A stretch of 64,000 nt of DNA from Kalaharituber pfeilii (lineage: Eukaryota; Ascomycota; Pezizomycetes; Pezizales; Pezizaceae), in assembly GCA_015179045.1 (NCBI GenBank), contig WHUZ01000008.1, positions 310,001 to 374,000 on the forward strand. Direction: 5' to 3'. Under the pieces are notes generated by a model that saw only the letters and a list, made by a program, of their open reading frames with translations, was not told where the DNA came from and made no database searches. Of the stretch, positions 54,553-64,000 are shown one piece after another. Both the position numbers and the translations under genes were made by a program. Each line of letters begins with the position of its first letter. Position 1 is the stretch's first letter.

Positions 54553-55317
54553 CCAATGCGACAAGTTTGACTGTTTGCCCCATCCAAGCTCTGGAGTGTG
54601 CAAGCACAGACTAGCTGAAAGTAAGAGCTTAGACTCGTGTTCCCAGCACTGAACTTAGCAGCTCCTTATTGACGTGGAGAGATTCTGCAGCCAGGCGTGG
54701 ACGTGGTGGCCGCAAGTTGAGCTCCAATGGTCCTGGGACACACGCGCCGCATGTGGGCGTTGCAATGATGCTTCTTCTTTCTGGCTTTGGTGGACTATTG
54801 CTGCCGACATCTTTGCGCACCATCAGATCTTACGAGAATTATCAGCCCACTCATGTAAGCTTTTAATCCGGCGAATGAACGGTCCTTGAAGCTTCGACTG
54901 TAGAGCAGACGGTATATCTCAGGCGTGGTTAGTCTGCAGCGGAAATACGACCCCACACGCGGGTCTTGGCTGCGGTTAATCACATTCTGCAGATACCCGA
55001 GACCTACCACGCATTTAGCAATGAGATGAATATAGGTGCGGTTGTGGGGTACTCTTTCAACTCTCATGAGGCCCGAAATACTCCGGAAATGGCATAAAAT
55101 TTTCCTTGGCCCTTGAGCGTGCAGAGGATTGCAGCGTTTGCTGCTTGGTAGTGGCGAGATTGCATGAAAGCTTCAATGAAAATGGTGTCGAGGAAGCACA
55201 AGGACACTCTTGTCCTGTTACGATTACGATTAAGGGATTCCCTCCTCTCTCCTACTCATGTCCTATTAATAGATATATCGAATGACAATAATGACCACTT
55301 GCAAACCGGTTTGAGAG
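54553..55317. other. Intergenic, no gene recognised
   Basis: Frames of 65-90 residues overlap on both strands without motifs. Confidence 0.35.
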
Positions 55318-55370
55318 CGCTGCCACGCGAACAGCTGTAAGCGAGGTTACCTGAGGGGGAAAAAAAGCAC
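55318..55370 (+). mobile_element. Degraded tail-B copy
   Basis: GCTGCCACGCGAACAGCTGT AAGCGAGGTTACCTGA then G/A run. No secure duplication. Confidence 0.5.
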
Positions 55371-55613
55371 TGCTGTATGGAGAAATCGGTTTGTATCCTA
55401 TATTCCTAAAAAAAACGATGCTCGACGTATTGTAGTGAATTCTCTTTCTGTTTTTTCTGATTGTGGTCTACAGATCAAGTCTCCGCACATTGATTGAAAT
55501 TCATGACATCTGTAAACTAGGTCTCCCATTGCTAAAATCAACAATGTCAATATAGCATTCAACATAGACACGCTTCGACCGTATGAAATGGTCACAATGA
55601 GCATCAGGAATTC

Positions 55614-55662
55614 CCTGCCATGGCGAATAGCTGCAAGCGGGGTTACGTGATAAAAAAAAAAA
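55614..55662 (+). mobile_element. Tail-B micro-retroposon, 49 bp
   Basis: Flanked by AGCATCAGGAATT (55601-55613 and 55663-55675). Shortest complete tail-B copy. Confidence 0.9.
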
Positions 55663-55675
55663 AGCATCAGGAATT

Positions 55676-56069
55676 ACTTCCGTTTCACATTTCCGGTGAG
55701 TTGGCATTAGCTTGCCTCTTCGCTATCCCGGGCATATTACACCTTTTCCGGGACAGCTAATGTAGATGCTCAAAATATCACCAGATATCAGGTGTTTAGT
55801 CGTTCGAGAAGTGGGATGATAGTGTTTCAGTTCAGCTACAACAGCACTGCAAGATGGAAACGGAAAAACCAGTTCCGCAATCGAAGCGTGGATTGCATCG
55901 AGTAGCTCCCTGTGCAAGATATCCTGTACGTTATGCAGCTTGAACTCATCTTTGGAGAGACTAGCATCTCAAGTATAAAGGGAACAGTCTGTCCTTGCTC
56001 AAAATCAACCTGCGACAACTACCACACATCATTACCGTTCCTCTACGAATTGAAAACCCAGGACTGGAA
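55676..56069. other. Upstream region of secreted-protein gene
   Basis: No frame supported. Probably includes the promoter of the gene at 56070. Confidence 0.35.
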
Positions 56070-56988
56070 ATGTATTTCTGCTGCAAATCCATCATTCTTG
56101 GAGGCCTGTTGATCCTTACCAGCCTTGTGGCAGGATCCGCGGTGCCCCGGCGTAAGTCACACTGCTCTTACCTTTAGCAACAGGAACAAACTACTTACCT
56201 GCACTGGTATACTAGCTGTGGAGATCCTTGAACGTACCGCGGCTGCCAATCCCGAGCCTGTCCTCGATCTCATTCCGAAGCCTACCAGGACCTGCCTTCC
56301 CTGCCCTTGGTGCCCTGCTCCTCATACTCACTGCTACTCCTGCCCGGTCCCTAAGCTCGTCGGCTGCGAGCCCCTTATTGATGTTCTCAACACCGCGAGT
56401 AACCTCGTCCTCAACTCGAAGCTTACTACCCGTTCCGTTCAGCCGCGGGCAATCTCGCTGCTGAATGGGCTACTCGACAGCTTGCTTGGGGGAGGTGTGG
56501 GGCTTCTAGGTGGGAAGAAGAACCTCCTTCCCTTGGGAAAAAAGGGCCTTCTGGATGGTCTTCTGGACGGTCTTCTAGGCGGATTGCTCGGAGGGCTACT
56601 GGGCGGATTGCTTGGCGGACTGAATTTAGATAAACTGCTGGGTGGGTTCGGGCTTGGTGACTTGGATGTCAATACTTTGAGTATCGAACAACAGAAAACA
56701 CTTTCAGAGTTGTTTGTATGTTCTTGCGTCGATGATAGTAAGTGTTTGTCCTGCTACCTGCGCTTGGAAATCCTTGTAACCATTGATGCAATGGGTGGAA
56801 TAGATGAGATTCCGCCTGCAATCCCGCTCGAGGACATCATAAACAAACTCTGCCCCAACGGAAAGAAGCCCTACTGCCGACCTCGCGAGGACAACAAGGA
56901 CATCGTTCAGTGCACTTGCGATGTGAGTATTTCCTTGCCCACCTTCTCGAGTACTTTTGAACTGAGCTAATATGTGGTTTAGAAATAG
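56070..56988 (+). CDS. Secreted Cys-rich protein with Leu-Leu-Gly-Gly repeat
   Basis: Exon 1 56070-56151, intron 56152-56215, exon 2 56216-56922, probable intron 56923-56982 (GTGAGT...GCTAAT...TTTAG) and a six-base last exon (AAA TAG); 264 residues. MYFCCKSIILGGLLILTSLV is a signal peptide. An N-terminal Cys/Pro block (TCLPCPWCPAPHTHCYSC) is followed by a Leu/Gly array (LLDGLL, LLGGLLGGLLGGLLGG) near residues 145-185, then a second Cys region (FVCSCVDDSKCLSC, KPYCRPREDN...QCTCD). Ten or more cysteines suggest disulphide bonds and an extracellular location. The amphipathic Leu/Gly array could self-associate at surfaces. I do not recognise a named family; the gene appears intact and is a host gene. 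No function is claimed. Confidence 0.75.
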
Positions 56989-57791
56989 TCTTGATTCCGA
57001 AAGTGAAGGGGATGTTACTTGTTGAAGGGTAGGGGAACAGAATGTATCTAACTGCGCCACAGGAAATTTGTAATGTGTTGGTAGGATATATTTTCGGTTC
57101 AAAGTTTTGAGAGCCAATAGGCACGATGGAGTCGAAGATAGTACGAAGTAGGGACTGCTGATGGTGTTGCTTATGTGGGGTACGCTTAAGAGAGGGTTAA
57201 GGTAGCTTAATTTGTTTAGCAAAAAACAAGAAATGAAAGGACTTTGAGAATTTGCTCACCATATTTTTATGGATTGGCCCTAGTAATGATACCTGAAGTA
57301 AGTATGCATTGACTAGTATCCATATTGAAGTTCAGGGAAATATATATTTCTGGTATGTCATGTAGGACATGCTCACGTAACAGATCAAGATAGCGAGGAC
57401 TCGGAGACCAGCGGCTGAATGGTCCACACAGATTAGGAACGCAGAATAATTTGCAACGTTGGTTGCCACCTGTTTGAATTAGAAAAAAAGGTTCGTCATA
57501 AAGTGGACTGTAACTCAATGCCCAGGGGCTAAGAGCGCTGGGACAGGAGGACCCGAGCGCAGGTCCACGTAGCTTAAGATGGCTACGCCGTCACGTGACG
57601 CAGCAGGGATAGCATCCACCTGAAGCTGCATCATTTTTGAAGAATCCTTCTTTCTCCTTTGAATAGTAACATCGATTTAGAAAGCGCAATCGCGGTATAG
57701 GGTAATTTAGATATCCCCGCTTGAATTCTGCGACGAGGACGCAGTTGAGGGTAAATCTCACTGCGTGCAAGTTCAATGAGCAGAGTCGGTA
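56989..57791. other. Intergenic, no gene recognised
   Basis: No supported frame on either strand. Confidence 0.35.
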
Positions 57792-57803
57792 GCTATTGCA
57801 ACC

Positions 57804-57865
57804 TTTTTTTTTTTTTTTTTTTTTTTTTCACGTGACCCCGCGTGCAGCTGTTCGCCAAGGCAGGG
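57804..57865 (-). mobile_element. Tail-B micro-retroposon, 62 bp
   Basis: Flanked by GCTATTGCAACC (57792-57803 and 57866-57877). Confidence 0.9.
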
Positions 57866-58058
57866 CTATTGCAACCATAACAGTTGCCTCGCACCAATGA
57901 ATGCACCAATGTCTCTGGGACACAAGCAGTCAATGACTCCGCGGCCAGGCTGTTATGCACTGGTAATAAAAAAAAAATGAAGCTAAAATTTATCACAGGT
58001 TGCCCTGGTTCTACTAGGACTTCATACCGATTATAGTGTATCTCTTAGAAAGATGTTG

Positions 58059-58127
58059 TGGTTGGTTGCCCTGTTATGGCGAACAGCCGCATGCGAGGTC
58101 ACGTGAAAGAAAAAAAAAAAAAAAGAA
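58059..58127 (+). mobile_element. Tail-B micro-retroposon, about 69 bp
   Basis: CCCTGTTATGGCGAACAGCC...CACGTGAAAG and A-rich run; flanks AGAAAGATGTTG / AGAAAGATGCTG (58047-58058 and 58128-58139; 11 of 12). Confidence 0.7.
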
Positions 58128-58139
58128 AGAAAGATGCTG

Positions 58140-58644
58140 GACGACCCTGTTCCCCGCTCGAATTTGAATCGGGGCTCTCTCAATGCTAAACCTTTCCATA
58201 ACGCATGTTGTTTGATGCACCACAAGAGTCAACAGCAATCCTGTTGGAGGACGGACGGAATCTTGATTGAGGTTCGCCCTACGTACAGGAGGAATTTCGA
58301 GACCTATTTATAATTGAGATCTCGAGTGGAAAGAGAATGTAGATATTTCCAGATAAAGAATGAAAAATGGAAGTCACGTGTGTGCAACGTGATCTCACAT
58401 GACTTTAGAAATATCTATAAGTATCAAGAGTAAAGAACGTAGAGACAGAAACATCCAGAATACATGATGTATGACAGACGAATACATCGCGTATGAGAGA
58501 ACTAGAAAGTGGTAGAAAATGGTAAAACGTTACAGAATGATATAGAAGAAATAGAACAAACAGAACGTGGTGGAAAGACTGGACGTTGCACTATACCATT
58601 TTCAACAATTCCCACTTCAACCTATAGGTCAGCCCGAAACAACT
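58140..58644. other. Spacer, no gene
   Basis: Similar words (AGAACGTAGAGACAGAAAC, TAGAAC...) suggest a repeat related, inverted, to 18530-18720, but not enough to define an element. Confidence 0.3.
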
Positions 58645-58656
58645 CCACTTCCTCTT

Positions 58657-58755
58657 TTTAAGTGTTAGTTTCTGTTTATCCATGTGCTTAAACATCGCCA
58701 TAGCCCACAGGGCGGCACGCGATCAATGAAATAAAAAAAAAATAAAAAAAAAACC
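58657..58755 (+). mobile_element. Tail-A retroposon, 99 bp
   Basis: Flanked by CCACTTCCTCTT (58645-58656 and 58756-58767). Includes about 40 bp of 3' UTR before CATCGCCATAGCCCACAGGG. Confidence 0.85.
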
Positions 58756-58899
58756 CCACTTCCTCTTGAACCCATCCTTCCTCCGCCGCAACAGCATTTC
58801 GGATTTCACTCTCGTAGTACCCATTTAACTGCCCGTTCAGCCACACTTTCAGCACCACGTTCTCACACCTCCCTGTCCCAGCATTGCCCCTTTTTGTTT

Positions 58900-58950
58900 G
58901 GGTCACGTAACCCCGCATACAGACCACCAGCCTATGGCAGGGCCCAAAAG
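58900..58950 (-). mobile_element. Degraded tail-B copy
   Basis: GGGTCACGTAACCCCGCATA CAGACCACCAGCCTATGGCAGGG; no T-run and no duplication. Confidence 0.45.
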
Positions 58951-58984
58951 CCCGGGTCAGGTGAGAAATGGCGATGATACTAGT

Positions 58985-59490
58985 AAAAAGTATAGTTATA
59001 GTCTAATAGTTATTAAAGAAGAAGGGGGAAAAAAATTAAAAGAACTAGTTTAGTAGTAATTCACTTGAAAGTAAAAATAGAATTATATAGTTAAAAACTA
59101 GTAAAGATAAGATAATTGAAGAGATAATTATATAATTATACTTAGAATTATATAAGTAGAATAGAGTGAGTATAAAGAAAAAGAGAAAAGAGCAGAATAA
59201 TAAAATAAATATAAATAAAGCAGTAGTAAAGAAGCAGAAAGAGTACTTTATAAGATATAAAAGAAGAAGCATCTATAGTTAGCCTTTTAGTATGGCTAAT
59301 ATTAACTACCTACCTAAGATATAGAAAGTTTAGTATCTCATACCTTAAATAGTAGTTTCTTTTTAGTTAATAAGATGTCTTTATATATAGTTGTACAAGT
59401 GCCTGTCTCTGGACCTTAAGGACTTCGGTCCAGGGATCCTACCATAGTAAACAGCTGCAAGTAAGATTAGATAATAGAGAAAAAGAAAAA
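58985..59490 (+). mobile_element. RIP-like decayed LINE 3' region with tail B
   Basis: A C-poor, AT-rich stretch ends with GTGCCTGTCTCTGGACC...GGATCCTACCATAGTAAACA GCTGCAAGTAAGATTAGAT, which is tail B with C-to-T and G-to-A changes (CTACCATAGTAAAC for CTGCCATGGCGAAC). The mutation pattern fits RIP. No intact frame. Confidence 0.55.
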
Positions 59491-59513
59491 AAAGTACTAG
59501 ATCTGTTCTGGCC

Positions 59514-60596
59514 CACCGACGAACATTTTCCGGTTCGCGAACCGGCCAGCCGATTCGTGAACCGGCCGGCCCCGTGAAAAACATATGGTGTTTTTCACGG
59601 GGCCAGCCCAGTTACGAACACCTGGCCCAGCGGCGAACATGAATGTACCTCGATGTACCTATATGTAATATATATACTTGCTTATGATTTATGCAATAAT
59701 GATCTATTATACAGCCAGCTAAGCAATTTCCACAGTCTCCTATCCCCCTATGCAGTCATCTATGTACAAACAATGGTACTATATACTTCACTATCTTCAC
59801 TCTTATTCTCCTGGTTAGTACATTGACCAGCATTGCTTTTATTACAAGAATAGGAACATTTAACCTTTTGACGTATGCATGTACAACGAAGAGAAGAACA
59901 GGTACCTAGACAAGCACATGAAATTTTGTCTTGACAAGTTTTATCATGATGAGGTTGCTTAAAGTGGGTACTTGGCACTTGCAGGGATCTTATTATCTAC
60001 TGTTTCTGGTAATACAACTACCAAAATTTTCATTCTTGGTATCAACGCAATCCCTGTTACTGCCACAATATAATACCAGAATGGCGGAGGATTTCGGGAA
60101 TCTCTACCTATGAAGATAACACTCCAAAATTTCGCTTAGAGTAAGAAGAATACTAGAAGTATACTAGTGTTTCGGTTAACAATAATTTAGTTATGATTAC
60201 AAATTGGTATTCTTAACTACAGTAGTCTAGAAGCGTAGTGAATTATTAATTAAACTGTCTGTATTATCTTCTAGTATGTGGGTAAGAAGTAGCAACTTAT
60301 CACCGAGAGCAACTTTCAAGTGGCAACTTGTAGGTGGCAACTTGTAGGTGGCAACTTGTAGGTGGCAATAGGGCTGTGCTAGCACACAGTAACTGGCTCA
60401 TCAATTAACGCTGGTAGCAGAATGTTTCTCTATACTCAATCACTGGTAGTACGTAGAGGTACCTAGTGGTACTTGTACTAAACCAGTGTCCGTCGGTGGG
60501 CTGGCCCATTCGCGAATCAGCCAGCCCACCGACGAATTGGCCGATTCGCGGCCTGGCCGGTTCGCGAACCGCAATGTTCGTCGGTAGGCCAGAACA
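59514..60596. mobile_element. 1.08-kb TIR element, second copy
   Basis: Same ends as 22214-23286 in inverted orientation; flanked by GATC (59510-59513 and 60597-60600). A GTGGCAACTTGTAG unit is tandemly tripled at 60318-60370, unlike in the other copy. It inserted just downstream of the decayed LINE. Confidence 0.75.
59760..59978 (-). CDS. Cys-rich 72-residue frame, second copy
   Basis: Same length and cysteine spacing as 22830-23048, with few substitutions (e.g. CIRQKVKC for CIHQKVKC). Retention of the frame in both copies hints at recent activity or constraint. Confidence 0.45.
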   Translation of the reverse strand: MPSTHFKQPHHDKTCQDKISCACLGTCSSLRCTCIRQKVKCSYSCNKSNAGQCTNQENKSEDSEVYSTIVCT

Positions 60597-60600
60597 GATC

Positions 60601-61508
60601 TATTAGCTTCAGTAAGAATCTCTAGCTATAGAATACCAAAATGCTTCTACAATTCCATTGCTATATTATAATATGTTTAGCATGATCTATACTATGGCCA
60701 GTTCAAGTTGTAGGCCAATTGGGTCTTTCGTTGCTGAGATATGTTCAAATTTTGTTTATGTCAACCATGTCGCTATGAGGCGCTCAGACCCCTTCACCAA
60801 GACTTTTGTCCAGTGCCTGTACTCGAGAGTACTCTACGTTCTGAGGTGCTTGCATGCGCGCCTGATTCCCGTCTCTTGACATCAGTTTAACGCTAAACCG
60901 AGAGAGGGTGAACCCCACTTTCAGCCGCACAAACCAACCTGCTGGGTGCAAGAATCTTTTGACAACTAATTTACAATGAAAATTAAAATTGCGCCGTAAT
61001 AATGCTTTGAAATTGTTGGATTATAGGATGAATCGAGCATGGTACCTGCTACAAGCGGAGTTGAGATACTTCCTGGTTCAAAAGTATTCGGACATACAGC
61101 AAGTTGTATGCGCAATTCACTTTTTGTCATGCTACAAACCGTAGGTTTTTGTACTCGAGTACATATGTTTACACCATTCCAAAAAGCACATAGCGCATAC
61201 CACTTATGCAGTGCCCCTGAATACTTTTTGAAGCAGCGAGCATTGCAGTGAAGATCATTATCAATCTGCAGTAGCGCAAGCACAACTGGGATAACCCTGC
61301 TATACTTTCTCCGATACCTGAGTGGAGGGATAGCGGACAATGCATGAGTGGCACACCTGAGGCACTGCCATCACCATCACATCGCACCACACCAGACAGC
61401 GCAGGAAAATCCTCCTCATGGTAATTGTAATCCAAAAAAACGACTTTAACTCGATTCAACTCTGACTCCCGTGCAAGATACACACCCCCAACCTTGCGAT
61501 TAATAACT
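60601..61508. other. Upstream region of the NACHT gene
   Basis: No supported frame. GC rises toward 61.3 kb. Confidence 0.35.
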
Positions 61509-64000
61509 ATGCATAGCTTCTGGAAGAAGAAGGAAAGTAGCCAACAACCACCTGTTGACAAACGGAGGAAAAGGGATATAGTGTTGAAGTTATTCGAGCG
61601 AGATAACCGGAGCCGTTCGCCAAGTCGCAGTCCCGGAGTTCCAAGCACCCCTACCCTCAGTCAACAGCAATCTCAAAGCCTCCAAGAGCAAGCGGATGAA
61701 GAAGAACAGGGTAAGCTGAAATCTGTTGACCTGGTAGAACAGCAGGTTTCAACCCCGCCTGCCCAGATAGAGCCTTGCGAAGAACGACATAACCCTCCTG
61801 CCTCCGATGTGCAACAGGGGACCCATTCCACATCCCACAAGCCTTACCGCATCAACTTACCCACAGAGCCAGCGAAGCAGCAACAAAATGCAATGTCCAT
61901 TAACTTGTGGGTGGAAGCGCATAAAATGCTTCCGGAGGAATATAGAAAGATCCTAGCAGAGCATGGAATAAATATCAGTGCAAATTCTGGTCAAGGAGGA
62001 TTTTTGGATGAAATCCTGACTATTGCAAAGAAAGCACAAGAGAAAGCAGAAGGGAAAAACTGGAAATTGACGTTTGGAAGTATGGAGATAGATGTTAGTC
62101 AAAAGGCGCAAGCAATCGTCCGATGGATTGATAAGTTCAAGGACATTGGGGATATAATTGTACAATATGACCCAGTGCATGCCGCACTGCCTTGGGCGGG
62201 GGTCAGATTTATCTTACAAGTAAGTCAACTTCCATACAGCTTCCTTGCCGTCCCATAGGGGTGAAGTCTAGCCACCATATGTTGTAAGTTGACGTAGGTT
62301 ATACCGCGAGTACTAATATGTTCTGTCCACCAGATCATTGTTGACAGACAAGAGTCTGTGGAAGCAGCGGTTATCGGAATGGAACGCATTACCAGGCTCA
62401 TTAGTCGAGGTACCATATATGAGCAGTTGTATCTAACAGCTGAGGAAAGCTCTAGGATTGCGAGGGATGCGAAGAAAAACCTTTGCAAAGCTCTTATAAA
62501 CTTATATGGGGCAATACTGAGCCTGCTGAGTATTTTCATACAATATTTCATGAGTAAAGGTATATATGTGATACTTCTAACTGGGTTTACGTGATTGCTA
62601 ATCGTAATCAACCGCCATTTACATCAGGGAAACATATTCTATGCAGTATAATCCACCGAGGTGTTGTTTGGGAAAAGGTTCAGGCTCTTGATGAACCAGA
62701 ATCCACCGTGAACTTTGAAGCTGGCAGAGTGGAGATTTGCTGTAGGCACATCCTAATAACAGCATTGTAATAGTCCGCAGCTGATTTAGTATTGAACACA
62801 GATCAAGCAGAGTCAAGACACTTTCATAAAGGTGGAGACTAACGCCGATAAGCCCGGTAAATTTATTCTGACTTGCGCATTTATCTAGAACATTTCGACA
62901 ATCTCAAGTCACTTCTGAATAGCTTTGAGACTCTTCTCGATCGGGTGAACACAACCATCAGTACTATTTACAGAACAATTGAAGGTGTGTATCAGCTATA
63001 TATTGTCATCCTTTTGCTGAGAAGCTCCCTAGGAACGAAGAGAAAAGCCATCCTCGAATGGTTCTCCAAAGTGCCGTATCGAAGCCACCATGACATAGCG
63101 AAAAGAAACCGCGTGAAAGGTACTGGACAATGGCTCTTTGGAAGAGTGGGCTTTCAAAACGGAAAGAAAGAATTTCAAAGCTGGCTGGAATCAGAGCAGT
63201 CGGAGATGTTATGGCTGCACGGGATTCGTGAGTTGACCTTGTCAGTCTGTATCAGGCAGATTCACTATCTAACTGCTCAATATCGCTCAGCCGGTGCTGG
63301 GAAGACGAAACTGGTGTGCGTATCGCAGTTCTACCATTGTGAGGCAAGTAGTTAACAAACACTTGTTCAAACAAACAGCTCCGCCATCATTGATCATCTG
63401 CAGCCATTAGTGCACAAAGTTTCATACTTCTATTGTAAACAAGATGAGCCTGTTCGCCGTGACATTCAGCAAATTATACTGGCCCTGGTTAAGCAGATGG
63501 CATGCCCTGATAGTGAGAGAATATGTGCACTTGCGCAGGAAGCCTATGAGAAGGAACAACAAGATCCTTCTGCCAGAGAGCATCTTCCTCTCGATGCGGC
63601 CCTCAACCTCCTCACCCTATTGGCTGATTGCTACCAAGACCCATTCATAGTCCTGGATGCTCTTGATGAATGTCCTCAAAATGTGATAGGTCCAATCCTT
63701 GATGCCTTCTCCACCATCATGAAAACCTCTAAGGTTTCGGTAAAAGTTTTGGTATCCAGCCGCTATAGCTTGGATATTGAGACTCATATGAAAACCACTG
63801 CTCATGTATCTATTGGGACACAAGATAATGCTCAAGATATAGAAAATTACATTGAAACTGAGTTGGAGACCAGGATCAAGACAATGACCTTGCTACGGGG
63901 AAGGGTGCCACCAATCCTAAGAGAAAAGATCAAGGAGGTGCTTCTGAGAAATGCTAATGGAATGTGAGTTACAAATCCATTTATATTACTATACCAAGAT
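61509..64000 (+). CDS. NACHT NTPase (fungal NLR), runs off right edge
   Basis: ATG at 61509 (MHSFWKKKESSQQPP). Exon 1 ends 62219; introns 62220-62333 (TACTAAT branch) and 62560-62627 are clear, a third starts at 62742. The first 120 residues are low-complexity and Gln-rich; then a NACHT-N-terminal-like domain (LWVEAHKMLPEEYRKILAEH...DPVHAALPWAGVRFILQ, typical of fungal NWD proteins). The NACHT domain follows near 63200: WLHGI|PGAGKTKLV|SAI, where introns split the Walker A loop on both sides (GTGAGT at 63228, GTGCGT near 63317), then SYFYCKQDEPVRRDIQQIIL and Walker B FIVLDALDEC, and SVKVLVSSR (sensor 1). The last exon ends at a GT near 63965; the C-terminal repeat region lies outside. Such proteins detect non-self or damage in fungi (heterokaryon incompatibility); the trigger is unknown. 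Confidence 0.8.

Noticed and set aside
54669..54889. Small overlapping frames on both strands
   Set aside because: They overlap in several frames with no motif, no introns and no conserved neighbour.
58985..59280. Hydrophobic minus-strand frame (Leu/Phe/Ile-rich)
   Set aside because: A product of AT-rich, C-depleted DNA expected after RIP; not a membrane protein gene.

Overview
The window looks like accessory, transposon-dense DNA of a filamentous ascomycete (Pezizomycotina). Introns are short (about 48-80 bp) with GT...AG ends and TACTAAT/GCTAAC-like branch points. There are Tad-type LINE remnants, solo LTRs with and without C-to-T/G-to-A decay of the RIP kind, hAT and mariner-type miniature elements, and typical fungal host families (ankyrin protein, GH81 glucanase, NACHT NTPase). 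A Pezizomycete such as a truffle or morel is possible; that is an impression, not shown by the sequence.

Layout. 0.8-3.9 kb holds a large GC-rich ankyrin gene (minus), with a decayed LINE relic upstream (4.2-4.6 kb). 6.4-8.1 kb is a decayed Gln/Pro-rich gene. 8.19-15.41 kb is a 7.2-kb unit bounded by perfect 25-bp inverted repeats; it carries an unknown Gln/Met-rich protein gene, a RecQ-like helicase with a C-terminal SAP domain, and a protein I recognise as DUF6589-like (minus), each broken by a frameshift or internal loss. An 833-bp piece of the Gln/Pro-rich gene is repeated beyond the right end (15.43-16.27 kb). 17.3-19.9 kb contains LINE ORF1-only elements ('half-LINEs'), one complete with target duplications. 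20-33 kb is almost all repeats: two-tailed LINE debris, solo LTRs, a 1.07-kb TIR element, a hAT MITE, a mariner-like MITE and one small two-exon hypothetical gene (30.3-31.1 kb). 34.5-37.8 kb holds a Clr5-DDE integrase gene facing a zinc-ligand/Gln-rich protein gene. 38.4-40.0 kb is a 1.56-kb LINE fragment. 40-46 kb is mostly repeats plus one acidic hypothetical gene. 47.2-49.7 kb is a four-exon GH81 endo-1,3-beta-glucanase. 50-61 kb mixes repeats with a secreted Leu/Gly-repeat Cys-rich protein gene (56.1-57.0 kb). From 61.5 kb to the right edge is an incomplete NACHT NTPase (fungal NLR) gene.

The unifying pattern is a swarm of very short retroposons. Two 3' tails recur, here called A (GCCC-loop-GGGC hairpin then GCGAGTAATGAAAT and poly(A)) and B (CCCTGCCATGGCGAACAG... 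then CACGTGAAAT and poly(A)). They occur alone as 33-134 bp insertions, most with 9-15 bp target duplications, and also at the ends of LINE, half-LINE and SINE-like copies. One 33-bp insertion sits at an intron/exon border and its target duplication copied the splice acceptor, so the host exon appears to be preserved. All coordinates and duplications were read by eye; family names are from memory of motifs and have not been searched.
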